Positions 21,501 to 29,395 of a DNA stretch of 64,000 nucleotides are shown piece by piece. Below the pieces are notes generated by a model. It was not told the origin of the DNA. It was given only the letters and a program-made list of their open reading frames with translations, and made no database searches. This DNA is from Leishmania mexicana MHOM/GT/2001/U1103 (Eukaryota > Euglenozoa > Kinetoplastea > Trypanosomatida > Trypanosomatidae). The translations under genes were made by a program, and so were the position numbers. Location: NCBI RefSeq assembly GCF_000234665.1, contig NC_018324.1, forward strand, positions 3,154,731-3,218,730, given 5' to 3'. Within the stretch, counting starts at the first letter, position 1, and every line of letters starts with the position of its first letter.

Positions 21501-24500
21501 GCCGCTGCCGGCCTGGCCTGGGACCACAACACGCAGAACACGACGGTGACCTTCCCTCCTCACGCCTCGACTCGCTGCCAGGACCCCCGCAAGCAGCGCC
21601 CCACGGCACCTGAGGGTGCTGCTGTGGTGGCTTCCCGCATGCCAAAGCGGCTGGAATCGCGCGCCACTGTCACCTTCGGGGGATACCAGCGAATATCGAA
21701 TGCCACCACCATCGCGGCGGTGCCAGCGGCGTCCGCTGCGAGCGATGAGGCGGCGGTGTTGCCCGCAGCCGCCCTCTCAAGGGCGGTCACGCAGGGCCCC
21801 CCTAGTCACCTTGGTGTGCGCAAAACAGAGTACATTACAAACCTCTTCACTAGCACCACCACCTCTGGCCAGGCCGCCTCTTTCCACTACACCGCAGAGC
21901 TGTACCGCCCCGCAGACCCGATAGAGAGTACTGCAGCTCTGGGGAACCTGTACAGCTCCTCCTCTACGGGGGCGACAGCGACAGCAGGGTCAGAGGCGCC
22001 CCCGCCACAGCAAACCTTCCCGTTCATGGAGCGGATGCCATTGCTGCTGCAGGCGCTGCTGGTCGCTGCCCACCGTGAGAGGGCGACAGAGCTGGTCTGC
22101 CGACTTGTCGACTGTGGCCCGGCAGCGGTGCTACAGTGTGCCGAGGCAAATGTCTACCGCTTTGTGCTGGACCGTTACTGGAGTCGACCCGACCTACGCT
22201 TCTTGATGCCGGCTACATTGTTCATCTACTGCAAGAGCTGCTACGCCGACCCCGAGCTAATCGGGTCCGCGAAGCAGCGGGACGTGGCGGTGAAGGCCTG
22301 CGCGGAGATACTCCAGTGCCCGGTGGAGGTGCCACTGTCCACGTCGTCAGCTGGCGGTGATGAGGCACCAGGGGCATGGCAGAGCAACGTACTGGGCCCT
22401 TATGCCACCCCGTACGGCCAGCGCATGATGGCCGCGTCGTTGCTGACGCTCATTGCCTTGCACAGCGATGACGGCCGGGAGGCATGCCATCAGCGCGGCG
22501 TGTTTCAGCTCTGCTGCCAGCTGCTACAGCAAGCGCAAGAGGAGGCGCCGCTGTGGCTAGCGGCAACCGAGACACCAACGGCTCCGGTTGCCACAGCGGG
22601 TGCGACGTCAGCACCGCCAATCCCTCGTGTATTATCGTTCTCACAGAAGCTGCACGCTTCATCGCCGCCGCCGGCGCTGCGGTTTCAACGACCCGCAACG
22701 CCACTCTGCGAGGCAGGCGACGAGCCACCGCACATGGCACCACCGCCGGTGTTCATCGCCACCACCTACCACTTGACCTTGCTGACGCTTTTCGTGTCGC
22801 TCCTGTGCAGCTGGAAGCTGCCCACCACTGCCCCTGCCGCAGAGGGTGAAGACCACAACACAGAGAGGGAGGAGGAGGGTGTGCCGTTCGGCAGCTCACC
22901 CGCAGACGTCGGTGCCTCCTTCCCCGGAGCAACACCACCTGACCCGCCTTCCCTAAGCCCCCCGCTGGATGGCACTGTGCAGGACGTGCCGCAGACGTCT
23001 GCCGAGGTGCTCGAGGCAGGTTTGCATGCTGCGGCGCCGGCGTTGCTCCACTTCATGTACTCTGACACGTCTATCCTGCGCGGGGCAGCGCAGCGCTGCT
23101 TCATGATGGTGCTCATCTCGCCTGCGCCGAGTCAGGTCTCGCGGGCCCACTACGCCGAGTTGCAGCTGCATCGTCTGAACGGGCTGCCAGTCCGCATGTC
23201 CGAGATGAACACGGATCTGAGACTTGAGGCGACACGCATGGCCTACACCGCGTATCGCTGGTTGTTTGCGCAGCTGCGCGAGGACATTCCCGTAGAGGAG
23301 ATTGGGCAGTACGTGGCCCAGTGGATGTATCGATGGTTCAGGCTGGCCGCCAAGGGCAAGCCCCCGCCCCCACCGTCCATCTTTGGGGACAAAAACCTTT
23401 GCAGAGGTGGCGGACAGCAGACTTCCCTCCGCGCGCACGGCAGCAACGCCCCGTCACCGCAGCACCAGCAGCAGTCCGCCCACAGCGTCTGGGCACCGCT
23501 CACCGTGTCCGTGTCGTATCACGGCCCGCACGTCGTCACACCGGGGCCCATCTATTCTCACCGCCGCAGCAACGTGCTGGTGCCCGCTGCCCGATCTGCC
23601 CGTGTCGGCATGGTGAGCGACTCCGCCACTGGAGGCGGTGTGGACTCTCTAGTGCTTGGCGGCAGCCTTCGACATCACATCATGCCACAGGATCATCGCC
23701 GACTGCAGGCTTACCTGCCCCCCCTTAGCAACCTCGTGCGCCTCTTTTTCGAGCACACCCAAGACACCTGCCCGTACGTGCGCACATATGTGCGGCGCGT
23801 GGTGCTGGAGGAGTTCAGTTTTCTTCGTCAGTCGTGGTACGACGACTACACCATGATGGACCCTCAGCGCCGCGCCTCGCCGTCCCCCGTCGCGGAAGAC
23901 GACGACTACAGCGGGGCAGGCCGTCACCACTACCCCGGCCACCAACGTCGGCAACACCACCCGTCTGGCTCCCGCCAGAGCAATCGCCACGTCGATCGTC
24001 ACCATAGCGTTAGTGGAGAGGGCGGGCCAGGATGTGGTGGAGAGGAGCTAGAGGCGTCATCTGCAGTTTCCGGCGGCGACCTCGCCACGTACTTGCCGCT
24101 CAAACAGCTGCTCCACGTGAGGGAGGAGACGGAGGCGCATGGCGGCGGCCCCGCTGCAAGGTCGCTATTCGGAATGCGTACTATAGGCGCCTCCCCCATG
24201 CCGATGTCGAGCGACTTCGAGGCTGGCCACTGGAGCGCCACTGCTGCCGCGGCGTCCGCTGTGGACTTGGAGGATGTTGCTGAGCCGCACCCTGCAGTGC
24301 TGCGCCGTTTCATTGGGCGACTGCTGCGCATCGCGTCGTCCAACGGTGCAGAGGGGGCAACTGCGTCCCCCATGTCGCCACTGCGTCCGCACTCACACTA
24401 CCGTATTGAGGCTGCGGGTGCAGTCGGGGGAAAGGAGGGCGATGAGGTCAACGACGGCGGTGACGACACACGGCAAAAGAGAGGGCGCAGCATCCGCGGG

Positions 24501-26855
24501 GTTCGTTGCAGCGGTGACACGGAGGTCGGCCAGGGTGGCTTCGCCGTGCGCACCGGAGCTCGTGGCGGCATGTCGTCCACGGTCACTTCTCGTCGTCGCG
24601 GCGCCGGCAAGAGTAGTGTCGGGCCGCAGGATGGGGATGACTACTTTGCGTCTGAGCTGCAGGTGGGCAGCGAGGGCGTCGTCGGTGGCAGCGTGATGGC
24701 CAGCATGCTCCTCGACGCGGAGGCCTTCGCGCTGCACCCGCTGTGGACTCTAGACAGTACCGCCATGATGACTTTTGCCTACGGCGCCCTCAGCTTCCTA
24801 GAGCGTTTCATGCTGGAGGAGATGGACGACAGCGACCCACGCCACCCCATGAACCTCGAAAAAGAGAACGCCTTGTACGAGTACAATCAACGCGTAGAGT
24901 GCAACATCCGCGCATCTGCGCAGAAAGCCGCAGCTGGCGTGGTGGACGGAGGGAGATGCAGCGGGGCACCGCTGCTGGCGGTGCGTGATAGGGAGCAGCT
25001 GAGCAGGACGGCCGGCAGCACAGCACCTTTGCCGACGGCCACGCGTGCGCATGCCCCATTCCAGTGTGTCGGGGTAGGTGACATTGGTCGGGCTGGTGTG
25101 CCTGGATACGGACGCCGTGGCGCGTCAGCGTCGTCTAGCTCCTCCCCAGAGTCAAGTGCTACACAGCGTGGGGGTGGCGTCGGTGCGGCCGCCTTGTCCC
25201 TCTCGCGTGTGGCCGGTAACGTGGATGTCATCCTCTTCCACCCCTCGGAGCCGATGGTGGTGACATCGACAACAGGCGGCTTGTTGAGCGTGTGGTCGTA
25301 CGAGCCTATCGGCAAGGCAACTGCGGATGAGGTGGAGGCGGCTCAGGACGCAGCCAACAATGACGGGGGTGAGGGTGGTTATGAGCGCTCTGCGACAGCT
25401 CGAGGCGCGCACAGAGGGCCTATTTCGTCTCTTCGAGTCTTGGAGGCTCGCGCGCAGTATTTCCTGCGCGATGTTGTCGGCCGCGCCAACTCCGCCATGG
25501 CGCGCGTTGCGCAGCCTCGATACATGTACGATCGATACAACCCGCATGGTCAGGCCCCAGCTCGGCGCGCGGGCGGCGCCATTGCCGCTGCTAAGGTGGA
25601 GCTGGAGGCGCGTCGGCTCTCGCGCACTGCGTACGGCACAGGCAAGGATGTCAACACTGCAGCTTACCGCCGTGACGAGGCAAGTGGCCTCGGTGGTGGC
25701 GGCAGTCGGCCCGGTATGTGGATGGAGCGCGCCGAGGCCGCCAATGCCGCTGCCGCTCTACCGTCCTCGTACCGGCACGGCCACCTGCACTACTACCACG
25801 GGGTCGGCGACCTGCACCTTGTCGACGCGGCCTACCGCCCTATGCTGTGCGCGGTGCGGCGCACCGGTGCTGTGGAGATGTTCTCCGACTTTGCTGACCG
25901 CCGGGAAGTCCGCCGCGTGACCACCTTTGAAGCGATGCCGCTGGATCAGAGAGAGGAGCAGCACCACTGCGTGTCGAGCTACCAACCCCCTGCCGGCCTG
26001 CTGTACGTGAGTACTGAGGACGGTGGTGTCAGCACCTGGGACTTGGGAAGCGAGCAGCGGCTTGCCGTGTCTGGCCGATTGGCCTCCGCTGCGGAGGATA
26101 CCACAGCCGTGTCGGCCCTCATGGCCCACCCATGCACGCCGTACGAGTACGTTGTGGGCAGTTATGGCATGCCTGTATGCGTCTTCGATTTGCGCGACGG
26201 CGTCACCGGAGCGGCTCGACGCGGCGTGTCTCTGCCGTCTTTCCGTTGCTGCATTAGGAGCGGCCTCGTCTCACCCTTCTGTTTGCGGGTGAGCTACTCG
26301 CGGCGCTACCCGAATGCGGTGGTGGCCGGGTACGCTGGCGGCACAGTGGCCGTCTGGGATCGGCGCTATACGAAGCAGCCGTGCGTTCTGTTTGGCGTGG
26401 CGCTCGACAGCCCGTATGCCACAGACCTCACATCCAGTGAGGCCCGCGCCGCCTCCGCTGTCGCCCCTCGCATGATTCGTCAGCTCGACACGCATTCGAG
26501 CAGTAAGCGGTTTCTGACACTCATGACAACTCCCTCATCACTGCAGCTCGTGCAGCCGTGGAGAGACGACGGACGGGCGAGCCTGGCTGGGGCAGACGGT
26601 GCTGACGGCAGCCTCTTGCCTCGTGAGGGACCGCTAAGGCGACCGACAACCTCTCTTCTGCATCAGTTCTCACTAGACAGCGGCGGCAGCGAGGACACGA
26701 ACGGCGGGAGTGGCGGTGGTAGCAGCGGTCCCGGGGCCGCGTGCTTTCACGACTTCAGTCCTGTCCTCGGCGTCGGCATCGGCAGCACTGTGCGGTTGTA
26801 CGGCACACCGCATCTCAACTCAGCCGCAGCGTACCTGGAACGAGACCTGGTCTGA
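18600..26855 (+). CDS. Raptor-like TORC1 subunit (caspase-like RNC, HEAT repeats, WD40)
   Basis: 2751 aa from the first true ATG (MSAASS); the frame is open upstream only from a GTG codon. The caspase-like RNC domain is at about residues 275-610, with VIFHYVARGVPPP (near 390) where other raptors have HYNGHGVP, and VFVADCAEAG where they have VYDCSNAG. The raptor signatures LTSCLTTPLRMAILWF (near 615), DKKTPLGQLQW and FRGYLLAERI follow. Armadillo/HEAT-type segments run through ~680-1750. A seven-blade WD40 propeller occupies ~2200-2735 (ILFHPSEPMVV, GGLLSVWSYE, GGVSTWDLG, GGTVAVWDRR). Raptor recruits substrates to TOR kinase in growth control. The protein is about twice the length of animal raptor because of many low-complexity insertions, including a run of Ser-Pro dipeptides near residue 200. 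It interrupts the calpain/SMP cluster but is unrelated to it. Confidence 0.92.
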   Translation: MSAASSPTWPGRHHADSPLRMVLSVPDMESLGEITDMDVQELLLAMTSPTGSHGRGARPTDAEVPGEDDPVALYSAEVAYTREEQPAQQQQLQRRPFVAPGVYTAGRSRRVSLPPDPTPSPMTMEFQRTFPCSGHRTSVASPLLQNTPLSQSNTFAEPNNTTLASRSSTPTSSLSTTLGSPTKTQDSRAEYRSEASPLSPSPSPSPSASPTLPCLVPISDTEVLEAELHRWDSQLVQECWLHQELHGVRWDEELLLQHGAAYRPRAIASRTTVSMTHSKRLCIALNVETSVVENAEGALRDEKGGGQAAGIPSMSSPEAEAWSPLFMWRSPAFIFGDSSAVLALLSERLSEQYKGLAPRPLPTTCCANARPSDLIQALSDARKDAGSAKVIFHYVARGVPPPRGGNLYLVNIGPSATGYAGPPYSKLSLDTFRSRVGFPLVFVADCAEAGEILNYYIRMCEEQHQQRYFTSSREYQLMSSRQVSAVELDAPTDGQAGRITSSYDRVGSNLDTVPADPLHCGGHFGPGGIDVAAPPQSTILQDFYFIGATGSTDSSNGGASGSVSSAMRSRMNVGRGDAGMMGVGAAAGGAAGGGRAMCDGDTGALRHHPRLPSDILTSCLTTPLRMAILWFVAERPELQALHPLILHLFPGTLTDKKTPLGQLQWYLQCITECIAWSTLSLPQYSRLFREDVYVAPLFRGYLLAERIIVGGLGGCLSVYPPVPATHSHRLWSTWDNIVERSCVSLLRAVRPAPPHCASVLEFRSWLDVQVTSWKYSRPDLLAVEVSNTVPAAAASPGGEAQPSCLPSLPDDAAVVIPPFLAEELLGLQVMLDGITQQSFELPRAYLAGVWGLQLRSSTSAAWGGTRTTAPGADGRDEAGEVGRERRRPFVCPTAGRVQGRGGRGATVRVPLSSIADRYANTLHSSYPRAPQQPQQATAISPPSDGLARLTVASRSSVALPNSSESAAAAAGLAWDHNTQNTTVTFPPHASTRCQDPRKQRPTAPEGAAVVASRMPKRLESRATVTFGGYQRISNATTIAAVPAASAASDEAAVLPAAALSRAVTQGPPSHLGVRKTEYITNLFTSTTTSGQAASFHYTAELYRPADPIESTAALGNLYSSSSTGATATAGSEAPPPQQTFPFMERMPLLLQALLVAAHRERATELVCRLVDCGPAAVLQCAEANVYRFVLDRYWSRPDLRFLMPATLFIYCKSCYADPELIGSAKQRDVAVKACAEILQCPVEVPLSTSSAGGDEAPGAWQSNVLGPYATPYGQRMMAASLLTLIALHSDDGREACHQRGVFQLCCQLLQQAQEEAPLWLAATETPTAPVATAGATSAPPIPRVLSFSQKLHASSPPPALRFQRPATPLCEAGDEPPHMAPPPVFIATTYHLTLLTLFVSLLCSWKLPTTAPAAEGEDHNTEREEEGVPFGSSPADVGASFPGATPPDPPSLSPPLDGTVQDVPQTSAEVLEAGLHAAAPALLHFMYSDTSILRGAAQRCFMMVLISPAPSQVSRAHYAELQLHRLNGLPVRMSEMNTDLRLEATRMAYTAYRWLFAQLREDIPVEEIGQYVAQWMYRWFRLAAKGKPPPPPSIFGDKNLCRGGGQQTSLRAHGSNAPSPQHQQQSAHSVWAPLTVSVSYHGPHVVTPGPIYSHRRSNVLVPAARSARVGMVSDSATGGGVDSLVLGGSLRHHIMPQDHRRLQAYLPPLSNLVRLFFEHTQDTCPYVRTYVRRVVLEEFSFLRQSWYDDYTMMDPQRRASPSPVAEDDDYSGAGRHHYPGHQRRQHHPSGSRQSNRHVDRHHSVSGEGGPGCGGEELEASSAVSGGDLATYLPLKQLLHVREETEAHGGGPAARSLFGMRTIGASPMPMSSDFEAGHWSATAAAASAVDLEDVAEPHPAVLRRFIGRLLRIASSNGAEGATASPMSPLRPHSHYRIEAAGAVGGKEGDEVNDGGDDTRQKRGRSIRGVRCSGDTEVGQGGFAVRTGARGGMSSTVTSRRRGAGKSSVGPQDGDDYFASELQVGSEGVVGGSVMASMLLDAEAFALHPLWTLDSTAMMTFAYGALSFLERFMLEEMDDSDPRHPMNLEKENALYEYNQRVECNIRASAQKAAAGVVDGGRCSGAPLLAVRDREQLSRTAGSTAPLPTATRAHAPFQCVGVGDIGRAGVPGYGRRGASASSSSSPESSATQRGGGVGAAALSLSRVAGNVDVILFHPSEPMVVTSTTGGLLSVWSYEPIGKATADEVEAAQDAANNDGGEGGYERSATARGAHRGPISSLRVLEARAQYFLRDVVGRANSAMARVAQPRYMYDRYNPHGQAPARRAGGAIAAAKVELEARRLSRTAYGTGKDVNTAAYRRDEASGLGGGGSRPGMWMERAEAANAAAALPSSYRHGHLHYYHGVGDLHLVDAAYRPMLCAVRRTGAVEMFSDFADRREVRRVTTFEAMPLDQREEQHHCVSSYQPPAGLLYVSTEDGGVSTWDLGSEQRLAVSGRLASAAEDTTAVSALMAHPCTPYEYVVGSYGMPVCVFDLRDGVTGAARRGVSLPSFRCCIRSGLVSPFCLRVSYSRRYPNAVVAGYAGGTVAVWDRRYTKQPCVLFGVALDSPYATDLTSSEARAASAVAPRMIRQLDTHSSSKRFLTLMTTPSSLQLVQPWRDDGRASLAGADGADGSLLPREGPLRRPTTSLLHQFSLDSGGSEDTNGGSGGGSSGPGAACFHDFSPVLGVGIGSTVRLYGTPHLNSAAAYLERDLV

Positions 26856-28020
26856 GGAGAAGCGCAGAGAGAAGCGTTGAGCTGGGGGGGGGGCGGTACG
26901 TACACGTTTGCGTGGGTGCGCGCGAAAGTATTGAGGTCTGGGGTGGAGGAAGAGCGGAAGGATTTCCTGCTGAGCTGCGGCACCCGCACAATGCTCATTT
27001 TTTTTTTTGTGATGGCCCGCGAGAAGAGTCGGCCGAGATGTCGACCCCGACCTTTCTGTTCGCTTTGCTGGCATTATGCGCCACCTGTTACACCGGCTTT
27101 CCCCCATCCGCGTGTTTGTCGCTCTCGTGTGCGCGCGCATGAGGAGGGCGGCGTGGCAGCCTGAAAGGAAGGAGACACCGCCGAAGCGTGAAACGACAAG
27201 AGAAAGGGCAGAGAGGGGGATGAGGGATGGAGGACCGTAGGCGGCGCATACGAAGCCGCGCGCATCAGTTCTGTCATGTCCTTTGCGGCGAGTTAAAACG
27301 CGCGGCCGTGCATGCAGTACGCGTTTGTCAAACGACGTTCACTCACTCCCCCTCCCTCTCTCCGCTTGCTGTCATGCATAGGCACGCCATTTTATCGACA
27401 GTGATGCGCGCACATTCAAACCCGCAGCTGCCGCTCTCTCTCCCTTGATGCCTTTCCTTCTCTTCTCTAGCTCAGCCCACTCCTTCTTCTATCGTCTTGG
27501 CTCGGTGTGTATGGAACGCACAGCGTACGCAGCCCCCCTCTGCAACGCTCACACACACGCACGCGCGTACATCCACGGCGGTGGCTTTGTCTGCGTCATT
27601 TTCTTTTGCGTTGTGCCTCCTCTCTTCTCGCGCCTGCCCCGCATCATCTAGCACGGTGGGACCTTCCTTCCCGCCGTCCATCTCTTCAGGGGAAGCTCAC
27701 TCACATACCCCCCTCCCCCTCCTTCTCCACACCCGCCCGTGCCCACACATAAGCGGGTTCTTTGTACTAGTACTGCTGCTGCTACAACTCCTCTCCCTGC
27801 AACACGGAGAAACGTGTTTGCCGCGTTTTTGCGGGACTTTTGTTGTTGCGCTCCCCCCCTCCCTCTTCCCCCCGCTTCCTCACACCCTGTGGTGTTTTTT
27901 CTCTCCCTTTCCTCCTCCCTTACGAGAGCAGTGGCTCCCTTGCTCTGCTTGTTGGTCGCCGTTGTGGTGGCTGTGGCTTTGGTACTTTGACGGTCCTGAT
28001 TTCCCGCCCCAGCAACCCTC

Positions 28021-28105
28021 CCTCCCTCCCTCTCTCTTGACCCCTCCTGCTTCTGCGCACGCTGCAAACACACACACACACACACACACACCTCCATCCA
28101 TCCAG
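28021..28105 (+). promoter_or_regulatory. Polypyrimidine tract, CA repeat and probable splice acceptor
   Basis: A C/T tract (28021-28060) is followed by an interposed CA repeat (28069-28091) and then CCATCCATCCAG with AG at 28104-28105, 72 nt before the ATG at 28177. The first AG after the tract is the expected spliced-leader acceptor. Confidence 0.5.
28069..28091 (+). repeat. CA dinucleotide repeat in 5' UTR region
   Basis: About eleven CA units between the polypyrimidine tract and the presumed splice acceptor. Confidence 0.9.
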
Positions 28106-28176
28106 TCAAGACGCTGTTCACACCGTCACGCTTTCTTGCCCATCGATTGCTGCAAGACACTAACCGAAAACCAAAG

Positions 28177-28977
28177 ATGGGATGTGGAGGAAGCAAGAGC
28201 ATCCGCGAGAGGAACGCCGGGGGCAACACGACCGATGTGGCACCCGCTCATACGGATGGTGTGCCAATGTTCAGCGCGAGCTATCCAGTCTCGATGCAGA
28301 CGCCACCTGCGCCCGCTTCCACTGCCTCCGTGCCTGTTTCGCTATATCCTGAGTTCACAGGCAACTATGCGCTGCAGGGTGCGATCTTGCCCGAATCGGG
28401 CAAGGCTTCCGCTGCTGGACCGGCAGAGGGCAACGTGGGCGCGGAGGCAGAGCCTTCTGCTGCTACTCCAACTACTGAGAATGTGTCGGTTGTCAGCCCC
28501 ACCCCAAAGGATGACAAGCAGCAGGCGGAGAAGCCGACCACCCTTAACGGGCAGCAACGCCAGCTTACTTCTAATATTCACCAGGAGAGCCAGGCCCGCT
28601 TCATGGTGGACAAAAGCTCCCCGTACGTTGGTCCGGGCCCCGCCGTGGAGTTTCCCATCGATCACGTCTACCGCTGCTTTGATGTGGAGAACGGCCTCCT
28701 GTTCCGCTTGGTGAACGACAAGCGCCACATATGGCTCTTCTACAACGACACATCCGAGTACATGATGCGGATCTCTGCCATTTTCGGACCCGAGAGCTCT
28801 ATCAAGGCTCTCGGCAGCACGCGTCAGGTTTCCCTCGATGAGGAGACAGGCCAGTGCCAGCTGGTGCTGGATGTGGCGCCAGGGGAGACCCAGAGCTTCA
28901 TGCGCGGTGAATACAACGGCTTTTACACGTGCTACGACGCGAGTCCGATTAATGTCGCCACCGACGTTAGTGCATAG
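28177..28977 (+). CDS. DUF1935 protein with acylated N-terminus and long linker; C-terminus possibly truncated
   Basis: 266 aa from MGCGGS (Gly2, Cys3, Ser6: dual acylation motif); the frame is open ten codons upstream, but this start matches the SMP pattern. Residues ~10-160 are a low-complexity Ala/Pro/Thr/Glu-rich linker not found in the small SMPs. The DUF1935 domain is at ~165-258 (NGLLFRLVND, WLFYNDTSEY, ALGSTRQ, DVAPGETQSFMRGEYNG). It ends at TAG 28975-28977 right after the domain. Downstream sequence up to about 29390 still looks coding, in two frames, so this copy may have lost a C-terminal extension by frameshift, or the sequence may contain errors. Probably a membrane-anchored member of the calpain/SMP family with no peptidase domain. 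Confidence 0.88.
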   Translation: MGCGGSKSIRERNAGGNTTDVAPAHTDGVPMFSASYPVSMQTPPAPASTASVPVSLYPEFTGNYALQGAILPESGKASAAGPAEGNVGAEAEPSAATPTTENVSVVSPTPKDDKQQAEKPTTLNGQQRQLTSNIHQESQARFMVDKSSPYVGPGPAVEFPIDHVYRCFDVENGLLFRLVNDKRHIWLFYNDTSEYMMRISAIFGPESSIKALGSTRQVSLDEETGQCQLVLDVAPGETQSFMRGEYNGFYTCYDASPINVATDVSA

Positions 28978-29395
28978 GCGACTTCGCCTCGGTGGCAGCG
29001 GCTAAGGCGGGTGGGAAGCTTGGCAAGTGCATTACAGTCGTGCAGCTGGACACTGCGGCAGCCGAGGTGTACGACAAGGCCCGGCAGCCGATGGATGCTG
29101 TCCCCTGACGCATCCGCTGAGGAAAATTTACCGGCGAAGGCGGTGGATATGGGCCAGGAGGTCAAGGCTTCCGCTGCTGCTAAGAAAACCGTTACCACGA
29201 CGACACCACCTGCTGCGGCGCTTGCTGAGACGAAAATGACGCACGAGGACACCAAAGTTCACTTTGTCGAAGAGGCTTCTGTGGCAGATCACAAGACGGA
29301 TGATGACGTGGCAAGGAAGACGCTGGATGCGGTTTCGCGTACTTATATGACGAGGCTGTACGCTTACGCGATACGCGCGCATGTTAGGCGGATTC
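28974..29395 (+). pseudogene. Frame-disrupted C-terminal coding remnant of the preceding DUF1935 gene
   Basis: Immediately after the stop, the frame starting at 28974 reads IGDFASVAAAKAGGKLGKC and on to a TGA at 29106, with GC-rich third positions. The coding signal then passes into the frame of the upstream gene at a CCCC run near 29102-29105 and gives an Ala/Thr/Glu/Asp-rich segment (residues such as ASAEENLPAKAVDM and VHFVEEASVADHK) to about 29390. Two shifts that cancel each other would reconnect everything to the upstream frame. It is either a decayed C-terminal extension of about 130 residues or the effect of two single-base errors. Confidence 0.5.

Larger units (their letters stand above)
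26856..28176 (+). other. Intergenic region
   Basis: 1.3 kb without a supported gene. Contains G runs just after the raptor stop, and dense C/T blocks at 27690-28050 that lead into a CA repeat and the splice site of the next gene. Confidence 0.55.

Noticed and set aside
27497..28714. A 405-codon + strand frame before and overlapping the gene at 28177
   Set aside because: The first part reads Pro/Ser/His-Thr-rich translations of the polypyrimidine and CA tracts; the rest is an out-of-frame shadow of the DUF1935 gene.
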